Positions 1 through 6,070 of a stretch of DNA of 6,070 nucleotides are shown here, piece by piece. Location: positions 1-6,070 of the forward strand of contig JAGCTA010000352.1 in the NCBI GenBank assembly GCA_017963875.1, given 5' to 3'. The position numbers were made by a program, and so were the translations under genes. Each line of letters starts with the position of its first letter. Position 1 is the stretch's first letter. Source of the stretch: Victivallales bacterium. GTDB lineage: Bacteria > Verrucomicrobiota > Lentisphaeria > Oligosphaerales > Oligosphaeraceae. The notes under the pieces are model-generated. The model saw only the letters and a list, made by a program, of their open reading frames with translations. It searched no databases and had not been told where the DNA came from.

Positions 1-83
1 AATGAGCCAATGACAACGCCATCAGAAAACGTTTCCCGGTCACTTGCCCAGGAAATCTGATAAAAACGCCCTTTGCTTTTTTG

Positions 84-140
84 AAAAAAGCTGAATCCGT
101 GAAAAAAAGCGAAGAGCAACTGGTTACTTCACGGATTCAG
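84..140 (-). terminator. Probable intrinsic terminator of the arn operon
   Basis: CTGAATCCGTGAA at 91-103 and TTCACGGATTCAG at 128-140 are a perfect 13-bp inverted repeat around a 24-nt loop. In minus-strand RNA the stem is followed directly by GCUUUUUU (the A-run at 84-89 on the plus strand). On the plus strand no T-run follows the stem, so the orientation matches the arn genes. It lies about 130 nt after the arnB stop. The long loop, which itself ends in a T-run, is unusual for an efficient terminator. Confidence 0.65.
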
Positions 141-170
141 GTATAGAACTTTGCCACTGAATGATGCAGC

Positions 171-202
171 ACCATAAAGAGAATTGCAATTCCCTTTATG
201 GT
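171..202 (-). other. 32-nt near-perfect hairpin in the arn operon 3' untranslated region
   Basis: ACCATAAAG at 171-179 is the exact reverse complement of CTTTATGGT at 194-202, and the centre (181-192) is the palindrome GAATTGCAATTC. The only interruption is position 180 against 193. It is an A/C mismatch on the plus strand but a G-U wobble in minus-strand RNA, so the full stem forms only in the transcript that runs through arnB. No T-run follows on either strand, so it does not look like a terminator. It may protect the 3' end of the transcript or be a dyad site for a DNA-binding protein. Confidence 0.6.
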
Positions 203-270
203 CTTCGTGTCGTTTTGAGAGAAGAAGCAATCTTGTGTGTCAAATGCCGTCATTCTTACACAATCTTTAT

Positions 271-1413
271 TCAGTGCAAAACTTCATTTATGGCGTGGAT
301 GACATCGTCCACATCGGACAGTTGCATATCCGGGAAGAATGGCAATGAGAAAATCCGTTCGGAATTCCATTCTGTATTGGGGAGCGAGAGTCCGGGATAT
401 GCCTTGCGGTAGAATGCCTGTGTGTGAACACAGCGGAAATGCAGCCCGGTACCGATGTTCCGAGCTTTCAGCCGCGACATTATTTCATCGCGGGACAATC
501 CTGCCTTCTCTGGAAGAATTCGCACCGCCATGAGATGATAGGCGTGAGTGAAGTCATAATTGGGCCGTGCCAGCGGCTTCAATTCCGGAATGGCCTGGAG
601 TCGGTTCATATAGGCATCGAAGAGCGCCTTGCGCTTTCCATTCAATTCATTCAGACGCTTCAGTTGAGAATACCCAAGGGCTGCCTGGATATCGGTAAGG
701 TTGAATTTGAAGCCAGGCTCCAATACTTCGGCTTGAGGTGCGCGTCCATGGGTTTGACGGTCGTAGGCGTCTACTCCCAGACCATGGAACTTCAGACTGC
801 GCATTCTGTTGGCTAGGGCGTCATCGTCCGTAACAAACATTCCGCCTTCGCCGGAGGTAATGTTCTTGATGGGGTGAAAAGAGAACATCACGTGTCCGTT
901 TTCACCTATTCTCTTCCCCTTGTATGCTCCGCCGAGAGCATGTGCCGCATCTTCCACCAGCATGACATGATGGCGTTCGGCAACAGTCCGCAACCCGTCC
1001 AGATCCAGAATATTGCCTGCAAAATGGACTGGGACAATCAGTTTTGTGCGCTCAGTAATGGCGGCTTCAACCGCCTCCGGCGTCACCATCAGTGTCTCGG
1101 GATCGCAGTCAATGAAAACCACCTTTGCGCCGCGCAGGGAAACGCAATTCGGCAGGGAGACCCAAGTCATTGACGGAGTGATGACTTCATCACCCGGGCC
1201 GATGTCCAGTGCGTGCAGGAGTGCCGTCATCACGCTGGTTTCGGACGTCATGCACACTGCGTTTCTGGCTCCCGTTTTTGCCTTGAAAGCTTCCTCAAAA
1301 GCGGCATTGGCCGCGCCAGTCGTAATCCAGCCGGACAGTAGAACGTTGTTGACCGCTTCAATGTCTTCCCGAGAAATGCCGGGTTTGCAGAATGGAAGAA
1401 AATCTTTTCTCAT
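271..1413 (-). CDS. arnB: UDP-4-amino-4-deoxy-L-arabinose--oxoglutarate aminotransferase ArnB
   Basis: ArnB is a PLP-dependent aminotransferase of the DegT/DnrJ/EryC1 family. It uses glutamate to convert UDP-Ara4O to UDP-L-Ara4N in the cytoplasm. The product is 380 aa (E. coli 379) and collinear with it. Visible elements are SGWITTG at 27-33, GDEVITPSMTWVS at 74-86, EDAAHALG with D155 (PLP ring nitrogen) and H158 at 154-161, and SFHPIKNIT with the Schiff-base lysine K183 and phosphate-contacting S178. The stretches KFHGLGVDAYDRQTHGRAPQ and LPNTEWNSERIFSLPFFPDM are near-identical to the enterobacterial protein. Odd points: the early PLP-phosphate loop is SETSV (57-61) where E. coli has SATAG, and the residues after K183 read NITSGEGG instead of NITCAEGG. 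The ATG at 1413 is 3 nt after the arnD stop and has only a weak upstream GGT. It is the last gene of the operon, followed by a structured tail. Confidence 0.95.
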   Translation of the reverse strand: MRKDFLPFCKPGISREDIEAVNNVLLSGWITTGAANAAFEEAFKAKTGARNAVCMTSETSVMTALLHALDIGPGDEVITPSMTWVSLPNCVSLRGAKVVFIDCDPETLMVTPEAVEAAITERTKLIVPVHFAGNILDLDGLRTVAERHHVMLVEDAAHALGGAYKGKRIGENGHVMFSFHPIKNITSGEGGMFVTDDDALANRMRSLKFHGLGVDAYDRQTHGRAPQAEVLEPGFKFNLTDIQAALGYSQLKRLNELNGKRKALFDAYMNRLQAIPELKPLARPNYDFTHAYHLMAVRILPEKAGLSRDEIMSRLKARNIGTGLHFRCVHTQAFYRKAYPGLSLPNTEWNSERIFSLPFFPDMQLSDVDDVIHAINEVLH

Positions 1414-1416
1414 TTT

Positions 1417-2334
1417 TTACCAAATCAATTGTGAATCTGCCTGTGCGGCCATCCATCCTTCGCGTCCCTGGAATGACTGTGATTCAATGGAAGAGACAGG
1501 AATGGAGCCCATATCGTCTGGAAGAAGCTGTCCTGGTGGGCAGAATTGGAAGCCGCGCTCCCTGGCCATTTTCAGGAATTCAACAAACAAGGGCGTGCAG
1601 ATGCCGCCTTCGACCTCGGCATGTATGGTCAGGACATTCAACTTATCGGGGTGCGTGAATTCCAGGAGCCGTTCATTGTAATTGCCGCATGTGATGCCGT
1701 TTCGTCCGATGATTTCGTCAAAAGTCGGCATGGTACGCGGAATCTGCGGCGTCTGCAAAATGTTTCCATTAACCATTGGTTTGAACAGGGACGAACCGAT
1801 GCAATCGCTGCAATATTTGAAATGAAACGCTTCGTTTTCCATCAGGGCCGTTTCCGTGCCTCGCCAACCTGGAACTGCGGCGCAATCCGGTTTGTGTCCG
1901 ATGATATCAGACAGAACATCGTATGCCTGGCGCAGATGCTTGTGTATGATTTCAGGCGGCATTTTTTCGATGTGAGTTTGCCAGTAGTGATGGTCCCAGG
2001 CATGGACACCGATTTCATGGCCACTTCGGGCGCAGTCGCGTATAATATCGGCATTGTTTTTTGCAATCATGGGGCCAGGCCAGAACGTCCCGCGCAGCAG
2101 TATGTCCCATCCATAGAGCCCAGGAGCATTTGAGCGGAGCATTTTCAGCAGAAATTTTGGTTTCATCAGCCTCCACAGGTTCCGTCCCATGTTGTCTGGG
2201 CCTGCGGAGAAGAGAAAGAGCGCGCGGATGCCGAATCTGTCCAGCAGGTTCATAAGCCGTGGAACTCCCTGACGAGTTCCCCTGAATGTATCGACATCGA
2301 TTCTGAGTCCTATCCTATGCATACTGGCAGCCAT
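1417..2334 (-). CDS. arnD: 4-deoxy-4-formamido-L-arabinose-phosphoundecaprenol deformylase ArnD
   Basis: ArnD removes the formyl group from undecaprenyl-phosphate-L-Ara4FN, making the transfer step irreversible, at the cytoplasmic face of the inner membrane. With the ATG at 2334 the product is 305 aa (E. coli about 296). It is a NodB-type polysaccharide deacetylase fold: GLRIDVDTFRGTR near the start with the metal/catalytic aspartates D13 and D15, GPDNMGRNLWRL at 46-57, a HAWDHH motif at 111-116 supplying metal ligands, and TIHAEVEGG at 236-244 with the late histidine H238. Starts considered: TTG at 2355 (312 aa, running 17 bp into arnA), ATG at 2334, and ATG at 2322 (301 aa). The E. coli protein begins just before GLRIDVDT, so 2334 or 2322 fits best. 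I chose 2334 because it follows the arnA TGA by 4 nt and allows translational coupling. The TAA lies 3 nt before arnB. Confidence 0.94.
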   Translation of the reverse strand: MAASMHRIGLRIDVDTFRGTRQGVPRLMNLLDRFGIRALFLFSAGPDNMGRNLWRLMKPKFLLKMLRSNAPGLYGWDILLRGTFWPGPMIAKNNADIIRDCARSGHEIGVHAWDHHYWQTHIEKMPPEIIHKHLRQAYDVLSDIIGHKPDCAAVPGWRGTETALMENEAFHFKYCSDCIGSSLFKPMVNGNILQTPQIPRTMPTFDEIIGRNGITCGNYNERLLEFTHPDKLNVLTIHAEVEGGICTPLFVEFLKMARERGFQFCPPGQLLPDDMGSIPVSSIESQSFQGREGWMAAQADSQLIW

Positions 2335-2338
2335 GGGC

Positions 2339-4318
2339 TCAATTTCTGGAGGCAAGTTCTTCTTTCAGAAAGAAATCCAATGTCTCGGCAATTGATTCTT
2401 CCAGAGGACGTGAAGGTTTCCACCCGCAGTATTTCCAGGCGTTTTTGATGGATGGTTTTCTGTGTCGGCAATCCTGGTATCCCTCGCCGTAGTATTCAGC
2501 GGACTCTAGGACTTTATAGCCCGCGAATGGCGGAAAGTGGGAGCGGAGCGGATGGGCGTTGAACTTCTCGACAAGGATTTCCGCCAGTGTGCGTATGCTG
2601 GCCTCGCCAGCTGGATTGCCGATATTGATGATGCGCCCACTGCAGCGTCCGTCCTGGTTTTCGATGATGCGGAAGAGGCATTCCACGCCGTCCTTGACAT
2701 CGGTGAAGCATCGCTTCTGTTCGCCGCCGTCAATAAGTAGAATCGGTGTTCCTTGGACGAGATTCAGAATCAGCTGTGTGATGGCGCGTGAACTTCCGAT
2801 TCTAGCGGAATCCAGGGTGTCCAGCTTGGGGCCAATCCAGTTGAAGGGGCGGAACAGGGTGAAATCCAATCCCTGCTGTTGGCCGTACGCCCAGATGACA
2901 CGGTCCAGCATCTGCTTGGAACAGGAATAAATCCAGCGCTGTTTGCTTATGGGGCCGAGTATCAGCCGCGATGTGTCTTCGTTGAATTCGGTGTCGTCGC
3001 ACATCGCATAGACTTCGGATGTGGAAGGAAAAATCAGCCGTTTGCGGTATTTGACGCAGGTTCGGACAATGCGCAGGTTTTCCTCAAAATCCAGCTCGAA
3101 CACACGCAGCGGATTGCGCGTGTATTCGATGGGAGTGGCGATGGCGACCAGCGGCAGGACGCAGTCGCATTTTCGGATGTGGTAATCCACCCATTCGTGG
3201 TTGATTTGGATGTCGCCCTCTGTGAAATGGAAGTCGGGATTCTGAAGCAGATCGGAGATGTAATTGGACTGAAGATCCATGCAGTAAACCTGATAATGGC
3301 CATCTTCCAGAAGTCGGCGGCTGATGGCATTGCCGATGAAGCCGTTGCCGCCCAGAATCAGGACGTTCCTTTTTCGGGAGTTTTTTTCGGGGCGCACAGT
3401 GTTTTGAAAGAGCATGCCTTCCTGCATGTGATTGTCAATTGCCAGGGCCTCTCCGGAAAGATAAACGCCATTTTCTGCTTGCCCGGCATCAATGCGGAGC
3501 GCATTTTCTCCACAGGCAACGGTGAGCGGCTTTATTGCAAGGACAGTGCCTGGCCTGGCAGAATGCGCCTGGTTGATGACCGTTGCCTTCCAGATGATGA
3601 TCTTTTTCTCGGAGAGAAAACCGAATGCTCCTGGATACGGCCGTGTCACTCCTCGAATAAGATTTCGGATGTTTTCCGCCGAATCATTCCAAAGGATGCG
3701 GCCGTCTGCAGGAGTCCTGCCATGGAAATACGTGGCATCGGCGGGATTTTGTGGAATGCGGGAAGCCGTGCCTGCCTTGATTTTAGGCAAGACTTCCTCA
3801 AGAAGTTTCCCCGCCTCCTGCGCCGCATGGCGGTGTACGTCCATGGCCGTATCGTTTTCTTCAATGGCAAAACTGCGCTGTGCGACAACATCCCCCGCAT
3901 CGGGGGACGCCGTCATATAATGCAGCGTGACACCCGTTTCCTTTTCGCCGCGGATGACGGCCCAGTTGATGGGGACACGTCCCCTGTATTTGGGAAGGAG
4001 CGAGCCGTGAAGATTCATGCATCCCATGGATGGAATGTCCAGAATCGTCTGACGGACCATCTGCCGATAGTAGAATGAGAAGAGGATATCGGGCTGAATT
4101 TGGCGAATCCGCTCCTCCCATATCGGATGGTTGATATCCTCCGGGGCAAATACGTCAAGGCCCTTTTCAGCACAAAGTTCGGCAACAGAGTCAAACCAGG
4201 TGTTCTCGTTGGGATTGTCCTTATGGGTGAAGACAGCGGCAATTTCAATCCCTGCGTCCAGCAGTTTGCGAATCCCTATGCATCCGATGTTATGGTAGGC
4301 TAAAACGACAGCTTTCAT
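2339..4318 (-). CDS. arnA: Bifunctional UDP-Ara4N formyltransferase / UDP-glucuronate decarboxylase ArnA
   Basis: This is a two-domain cytoplasmic enzyme of 659 aa (E. coli 660). The N-terminal domain, about residues 1-305, is a 10-formyltetrahydrofolate-dependent formyltransferase that makes UDP-L-Ara4FN. Its catalytic triad is visible as N102 and H104 ([13 protein letters not shown]) and D140 (SPDAGD), at the same positions as in E. coli. The C-terminal domain, about 316-655, is an extended short-chain dehydrogenase that oxidises and decarboxylates UDP-glucuronate to UDP-Ara4O with NAD+. It shows GGNGFIG at 323-329, S434 and E435 in PSTSEVY, Y464 and K468 in the YSCSK motif, and R620 in HRKPS, one residue beyond the known E. 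coli catalytic set S433/E434/Y463/K467/R619. Both activities therefore look intact and the fusion is complete, with no frameshift. The ATG at 4318 is supported by AGAGG. The stop lies 4 nt before the chosen arnD start. Confidence 0.97.
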   Translation of the reverse strand: MKAVVLAYHNIGCIGIRKLLDAGIEIAAVFTHKDNPNENTWFDSVAELCAEKGLDVFAPEDINHPIWEERIRQIQPDILFSFYYRQMVRQTILDIPSMGCMNLHGSLLPKYRGRVPINWAVIRGEKETGVTLHYMTASPDAGDVVAQRSFAIEENDTAMDVHRHAAQEAGKLLEEVLPKIKAGTASRIPQNPADATYFHGRTPADGRILWNDSAENIRNLIRGVTRPYPGAFGFLSEKKIIIWKATVINQAHSARPGTVLAIKPLTVACGENALRIDAGQAENGVYLSGEALAIDNHMQEGMLFQNTVRPEKNSRKRNVLILGGNGFIGNAISRRLLEDGHYQVYCMDLQSNYISDLLQNPDFHFTEGDIQINHEWVDYHIRKCDCVLPLVAIATPIEYTRNPLRVFELDFEENLRIVRTCVKYRKRLIFPSTSEVYAMCDDTEFNEDTSRLILGPISKQRWIYSCSKQMLDRVIWAYGQQQGLDFTLFRPFNWIGPKLDTLDSARIGSSRAITQLILNLVQGTPILLIDGGEQKRCFTDVKDGVECLFRIIENQDGRCSGRIINIGNPAGEASIRTLAEILVEKFNAHPLRSHFPPFAGYKVLESAEYYGEGYQDCRHRKPSIKNAWKYCGWKPSRPLEESIAETLDFFLKEELASRN

Positions 4319-4325
4319 GGAAAAA

Positions 4326-4330
4326 CCTCT
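4326..4330 (-). promoter_or_regulatory. Shine-Dalgarno sequence of arnA
   Basis: The minus strand reads AGAGG seven nucleotides before the ATG at 4318. It is the clearest ribosome binding site in the window and fixes the arnA start. The other genes here have weak or no recognisable sites, consistent with translation coupled to the gene before. Confidence 0.65.
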
Positions 4331-4342
4331 GAATAGTGAGTG

Positions 4343-5317
4343 TCAGTTATCTTGTCGAAGGACTTCGCGGATGATGAATGTCGGCCGATGACGTGTATTC
4401 AGAAACACACGCCCAAGATATTCTCCAAGAATTCCCATGCCGATGAATTGAAACCCCATGAGCACGAAGAGAAAGGAGAAGAGAGTGAAAATACCGTTTT
4501 CACTCCAAGTATCGCCGTAGCATAAACTCATGATGAACACCAGGATGCCGAAGCAAATGCCAAAACAGGCAATGGCTATGCCCAGAAAGGTCAATAGGCG
4601 CAAGGGGAAAATTGACGTGGTTGCCAGGAGATCATACAGAAGCATGAAGAGCTTCCAGAGACTGTATTTGGATTGACCGGCCTTGCGTTCGGAATGGGAT
4701 ACTGTGATTTCGGCACTGTTTTTTGCAAAGGACATGGCAAGCATTGGGATGAACTGGCCATGTTCATGGCATTGCAGGACGGCCTTGACGACGGAGCGGC
4801 TGTAGCCGCGCAGCATACAGCCGTAATCGGACATGACGTGCCCTTTTGAGAGGGACCGTACCATGCGATTGACGAAATGCGAGGCCAATTTGCGGAAAAT
4901 CATATCCTGGCGATGTTCCCTGATGGAGCCGACGGTATCGTAGCCTTCCTGAAGTTTTTCAAGCAGCCTCGGTATCTCTTCTGGCGGATTCTGCAGGTCG
5001 GCGTCCAAAGTGATGACATATTCTCCTTGACTGACGTGCAAGCCTGCTGCAATAGCAGCGTGCTGTCCGGAATTGCAGAGCAGAAAGACGCCGACAACCT
5101 GGCCAGGATTCTCCATTGCCGCCTGGCGAATTATAGCAGGGGACTGGTCGGATGAACCATCGTCCACAAGGATGATTTCGCTGGAAACGGGTAATGCCTT
5201 GCAGACAGCCAGAGTTCGTTGAAGCAATTCGGGGATGTTATCCGATTCATTGAAGACTGGAATGACCAGTGACAGGCAGATTTTATTATTTTCTTGCATG
5301 GGAATAATGGGAATCAT
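4343..5317 (-). CDS. arnC: Undecaprenyl-phosphate 4-deoxy-4-formamido-L-arabinose transferase ArnC
   Basis: This membrane-anchored family 2 glycosyltransferase moves L-Ara4FN from UDP to undecaprenyl phosphate on the cytoplasmic face of the inner membrane. The product is 324 aa, against about 322 in E. coli, and is collinear with it. The GT-A domain covers roughly residues 14-230: LSLVIPVFNE at the start, the VDDGSSD motif at 51-57, the metal-binding DAD at 105-107 inside ITLDADLQNPPEEIPRL, and SDYGCMLR at 163-170. Two membrane helices follow near 236-265 and 276-298, then the FIGMGILGEYLGR signature at 291-303. The ATG at 5317 overlaps the upstream gene by 32 bp. A second in-frame ATG at 5299 would shorten the overlap to 14 bp, and neither has a clear Shine-Dalgarno sequence, so the exact start is uncertain. 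The 24-nt gap to arnA indicates one operon. DPM1-like or GtrB-like transferases are related, but the specific match is to ArnC. Confidence 0.95.
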   Translation of the reverse strand: MIPIIPMQENNKICLSLVIPVFNESDNIPELLQRTLAVCKALPVSSEIILVDDGSSDQSPAIIRQAAMENPGQVVGVFLLCNSGQHAAIAAGLHVSQGEYVITLDADLQNPPEEIPRLLEKLQEGYDTVGSIREHRQDMIFRKLASHFVNRMVRSLSKGHVMSDYGCMLRGYSRSVVKAVLQCHEHGQFIPMLAMSFAKNSAEITVSHSERKAGQSKYSLWKLFMLLYDLLATTSIFPLRLLTFLGIAIACFGICFGILVFIMSLCYGDTWSENGIFTLFSFLFVLMGFQFIGMGILGEYLGRVFLNTRHRPTFIIREVLRQDN

Positions 5318-6070
5318 GACGTGAAAACAGAGGTTTTGGGTTCTTCAAGGAGTTGACCAGAAACTCATATACAAGAACCAGGAAAAAACTTACTAGGTAA
5401 AGCGACAGCGCGACGGTCGCAATTTTGCCGAATCCAGCGCGCCCATTGCGCATCCATGGATAAAAACATAACCCCGGTAGAATTACCCAATGCGCAATGT
5501 AAATGGACAGGATTTTTCCAGATATGAAGGAGATTCCTTTTTTTACTTTCTCTGGGAGGATAATGCAAAGCAGATGAAAGATGCCGAGGAGCAATGCGAG
5601 ACAACCTATTCCGCATGCCACGGAAATGATGTTGGCTTGGTGCATGGACAGCGGATTGCTGACTGTCTTAAGCAGGACGTCCGTCTCCAGCGCCCCCGTT
5701 ATGAATAGAAGTGGGAGCATGACGATGACGGCAAGTCCGCCTGACACTCCCAAGATGGCATAAAGTTTCGTCTTGTCAAGGCAACGTTGCAGGAAGCCTC
5801 CGCTAATCATGCCGAGCGTTACGACAAGTCCCCAGTTCAGCAGTGGAAAGCTGGAATAATGGTCAATCCTGACAATGCCTGACAGCCATGGGTATGACCA
5901 TGATGGCAAGAAACGTCCCCAATTGCCTACGCATTGTGCAATGAAAAACATTGCAGTAAAAACAAATGCGATTTTTCGGAAGGAGAAGTCCAGCATCTGC
6001 AAAAAGCCGTAAAGCAAGAAAAACACACCCGCGAAAAACAGCACGTCATTTGCCCAAATAAACTTAAAAT
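5286..6070 (-). CDS. Multi-pass membrane acyltransferase-like protein, 5' end cut by the window edge
   Basis: The frame is open from the right edge to a TAA at 5288-5286, giving 260 visible residues. A GTG at 6044 could be read as a start, but the eight codons before it are open and protein-like (FKFIWAND leading into a membrane segment), so the gene most likely begins outside the window. About seven hydrophobic segments are visible, near residues 8-26, 31-48, 73-94, 102-125, 146-171, 181-201 and 214-237, followed by a basic, His-rich tail. The pattern SSFPLLNWG followed by a glycine-rich helix, and a late GKILSIYIAHWVI helix, resemble membrane acyltransferases of the acyltransferase-3 and heparan-alpha-glucosaminide N-acetyltransferase-like (DUF1624) groups. 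The N-terminal region, where catalytic histidines usually lie in these families, is not visible, so activity cannot be judged. It overlaps arnC by 32 bp, implying co-transcription and perhaps a role in envelope glycolipid modification (inference). Family assignment is by pattern only. Confidence 0.7.
   Translation of the reverse strand, partial: FKFIWANDVLFFAGVFFLLYGFLQMLDFSFRKIAFVFTAMFFIAQCVGNWGRFLPSWSYPWLSGIVRIDHYSSFPLLNWGLVVTLGMISGGFLQRCLDKTKLYAILGVSGGLAVIVMLPLLFITGALETDVLLKTVSNPLSMHQANIISVACGIGCLALLLGIFHLLCIILPEKVKKGISFISGKILSIYIAHWVILPGLCFYPWMRNGRAGFGKIATVALSLYLVSFFLVLVYEFLVNSLKNPKPLFSRHDSHYSHARK

Larger units (their letters stand above)
1..270. other. Non-coding tail after arnB, with an unresolved left edge
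   Basis: No convincing gene lies here. Besides the hairpin at 171-202 and the terminator at 84-140, there is the palindrome GCTTTTTTGAAAAAAGC at 75-91. There is also a weaker stem: TCAGA 22-26 with TCTGA 56-60, then TTTCCCGG 32-39 with CCAGGAAA 48-55 and one mismatch. Two short frames touch the left edge. On the plus strand, 1-60 is open and ends in TGA (tail NEPMTTPSENVSRSLAQEI), which could be the end of a convergent gene. On the minus strand, an ATG at 22 opens seven codons (MALSLAH) to the edge. Neither is long enough to call. Confidence 0.5.

Noticed and set aside
161..412. 83-aa plus-strand open frame starting in the arnB 3' tail
   Set aside because: It runs through the hairpin at 171-202 and then antisense into arnB, and shows no domain features.
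1013..1681. 222-aa plus-strand open frame spanning the arnD-arnB junction
   Set aside because: It crosses two well-supported minus-strand genes and its composition is that of a reverse-frame shadow.
1546..2133. 195-aa plus-strand open frame opposite arnD
   Set aside because: It is wholly antisense to arnD, has no motif, and has no plausible ribosome binding context or partner gene.
2879..4078. 399-aa open frame on the plus strand, opposite arnA
   Set aside because: It lies entirely antisense to arnA, whose catalytic residues and full-length match are unambiguous. The antisense translation shows no recognisable domain or membrane pattern, as expected of a shadow frame.
2339..4318. Possible frameshift or a broken domain in arnA
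   Set aside because: The frame is continuous over 660 codons and both active sites keep their expected residues and spacing.
4319..4342. Possible promoter or separate transcription unit between arnC and arnA
   Set aside because: The gap is only 24 nt and holds the arnA ribosome binding site, with no room for a -35/-10 pair confined to it.
271..6070. CRISPR array, insertion sequence, tRNA or rRNA within the operon
   Set aside because: Coding genes fill the region almost completely. I saw no spaced direct repeats, transposase motifs, terminal inverted repeats or tRNA-like cloverleaf.

Overview
The window holds one minus-strand operon from a Gram-negative bacterium: four consecutive genes of the L-Ara4N (4-amino-4-deoxy-L-arabinose) lipid A modification pathway, preceded by the 3' part of a membrane acyltransferase-like gene. 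Similarity to the enterobacterial Arn proteins is strong along full length and key catalytic residues are present. The host must make lipid A or a comparable Ara4N acceptor. Base composition is near 50% GC by eye, and I cannot assign a genus from the sequence alone.

Layout in transcription order (right to left). Positions 6070-5286: a multi-pass membrane protein cut by the window edge, resembling the acyltransferase-3 / heparan-alpha-glucosaminide N-acetyltransferase-like group. 5317-4343: arnC, overlapping the previous gene by 32 bp. 4318-2339: arnA, the bifunctional formyltransferase/decarboxylase. 2334-1417: arnD. 1413-271: arnB. 270-1: a non-coding tail with a 32-nt hairpin and a probable intrinsic terminator, then an ambiguous left edge. 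Gaps between genes are 3 to 24 nt or overlaps, so all five are probably on one transcript whose promoter lies outside the window to the right.

How the genes work together (established pathway). The ArnA C-terminal domain oxidatively decarboxylates UDP-glucuronate to UDP-Ara4O. ArnB transaminates this to UDP-L-Ara4N. The ArnA N-terminal domain N-formylates it. ArnC moves L-Ara4FN to undecaprenyl phosphate. ArnD removes the formyl group. The flippase (ArnE/ArnF), the final transferase (ArnT) and the UDP-glucose dehydrogenase (Ugd) are not in the window. The gene order C-A-D-B, with arnB last and followed by a terminator, differs from the usual enterobacterial B-C-A-D-T-E-F.

I see no wholly new system here. 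The points most worth a second look are the acyltransferase-like gene joined to the arn genes, the rearranged cassette lacking its late steps, an unusual phosphate-binding loop in ArnB, and the structured 3' end.
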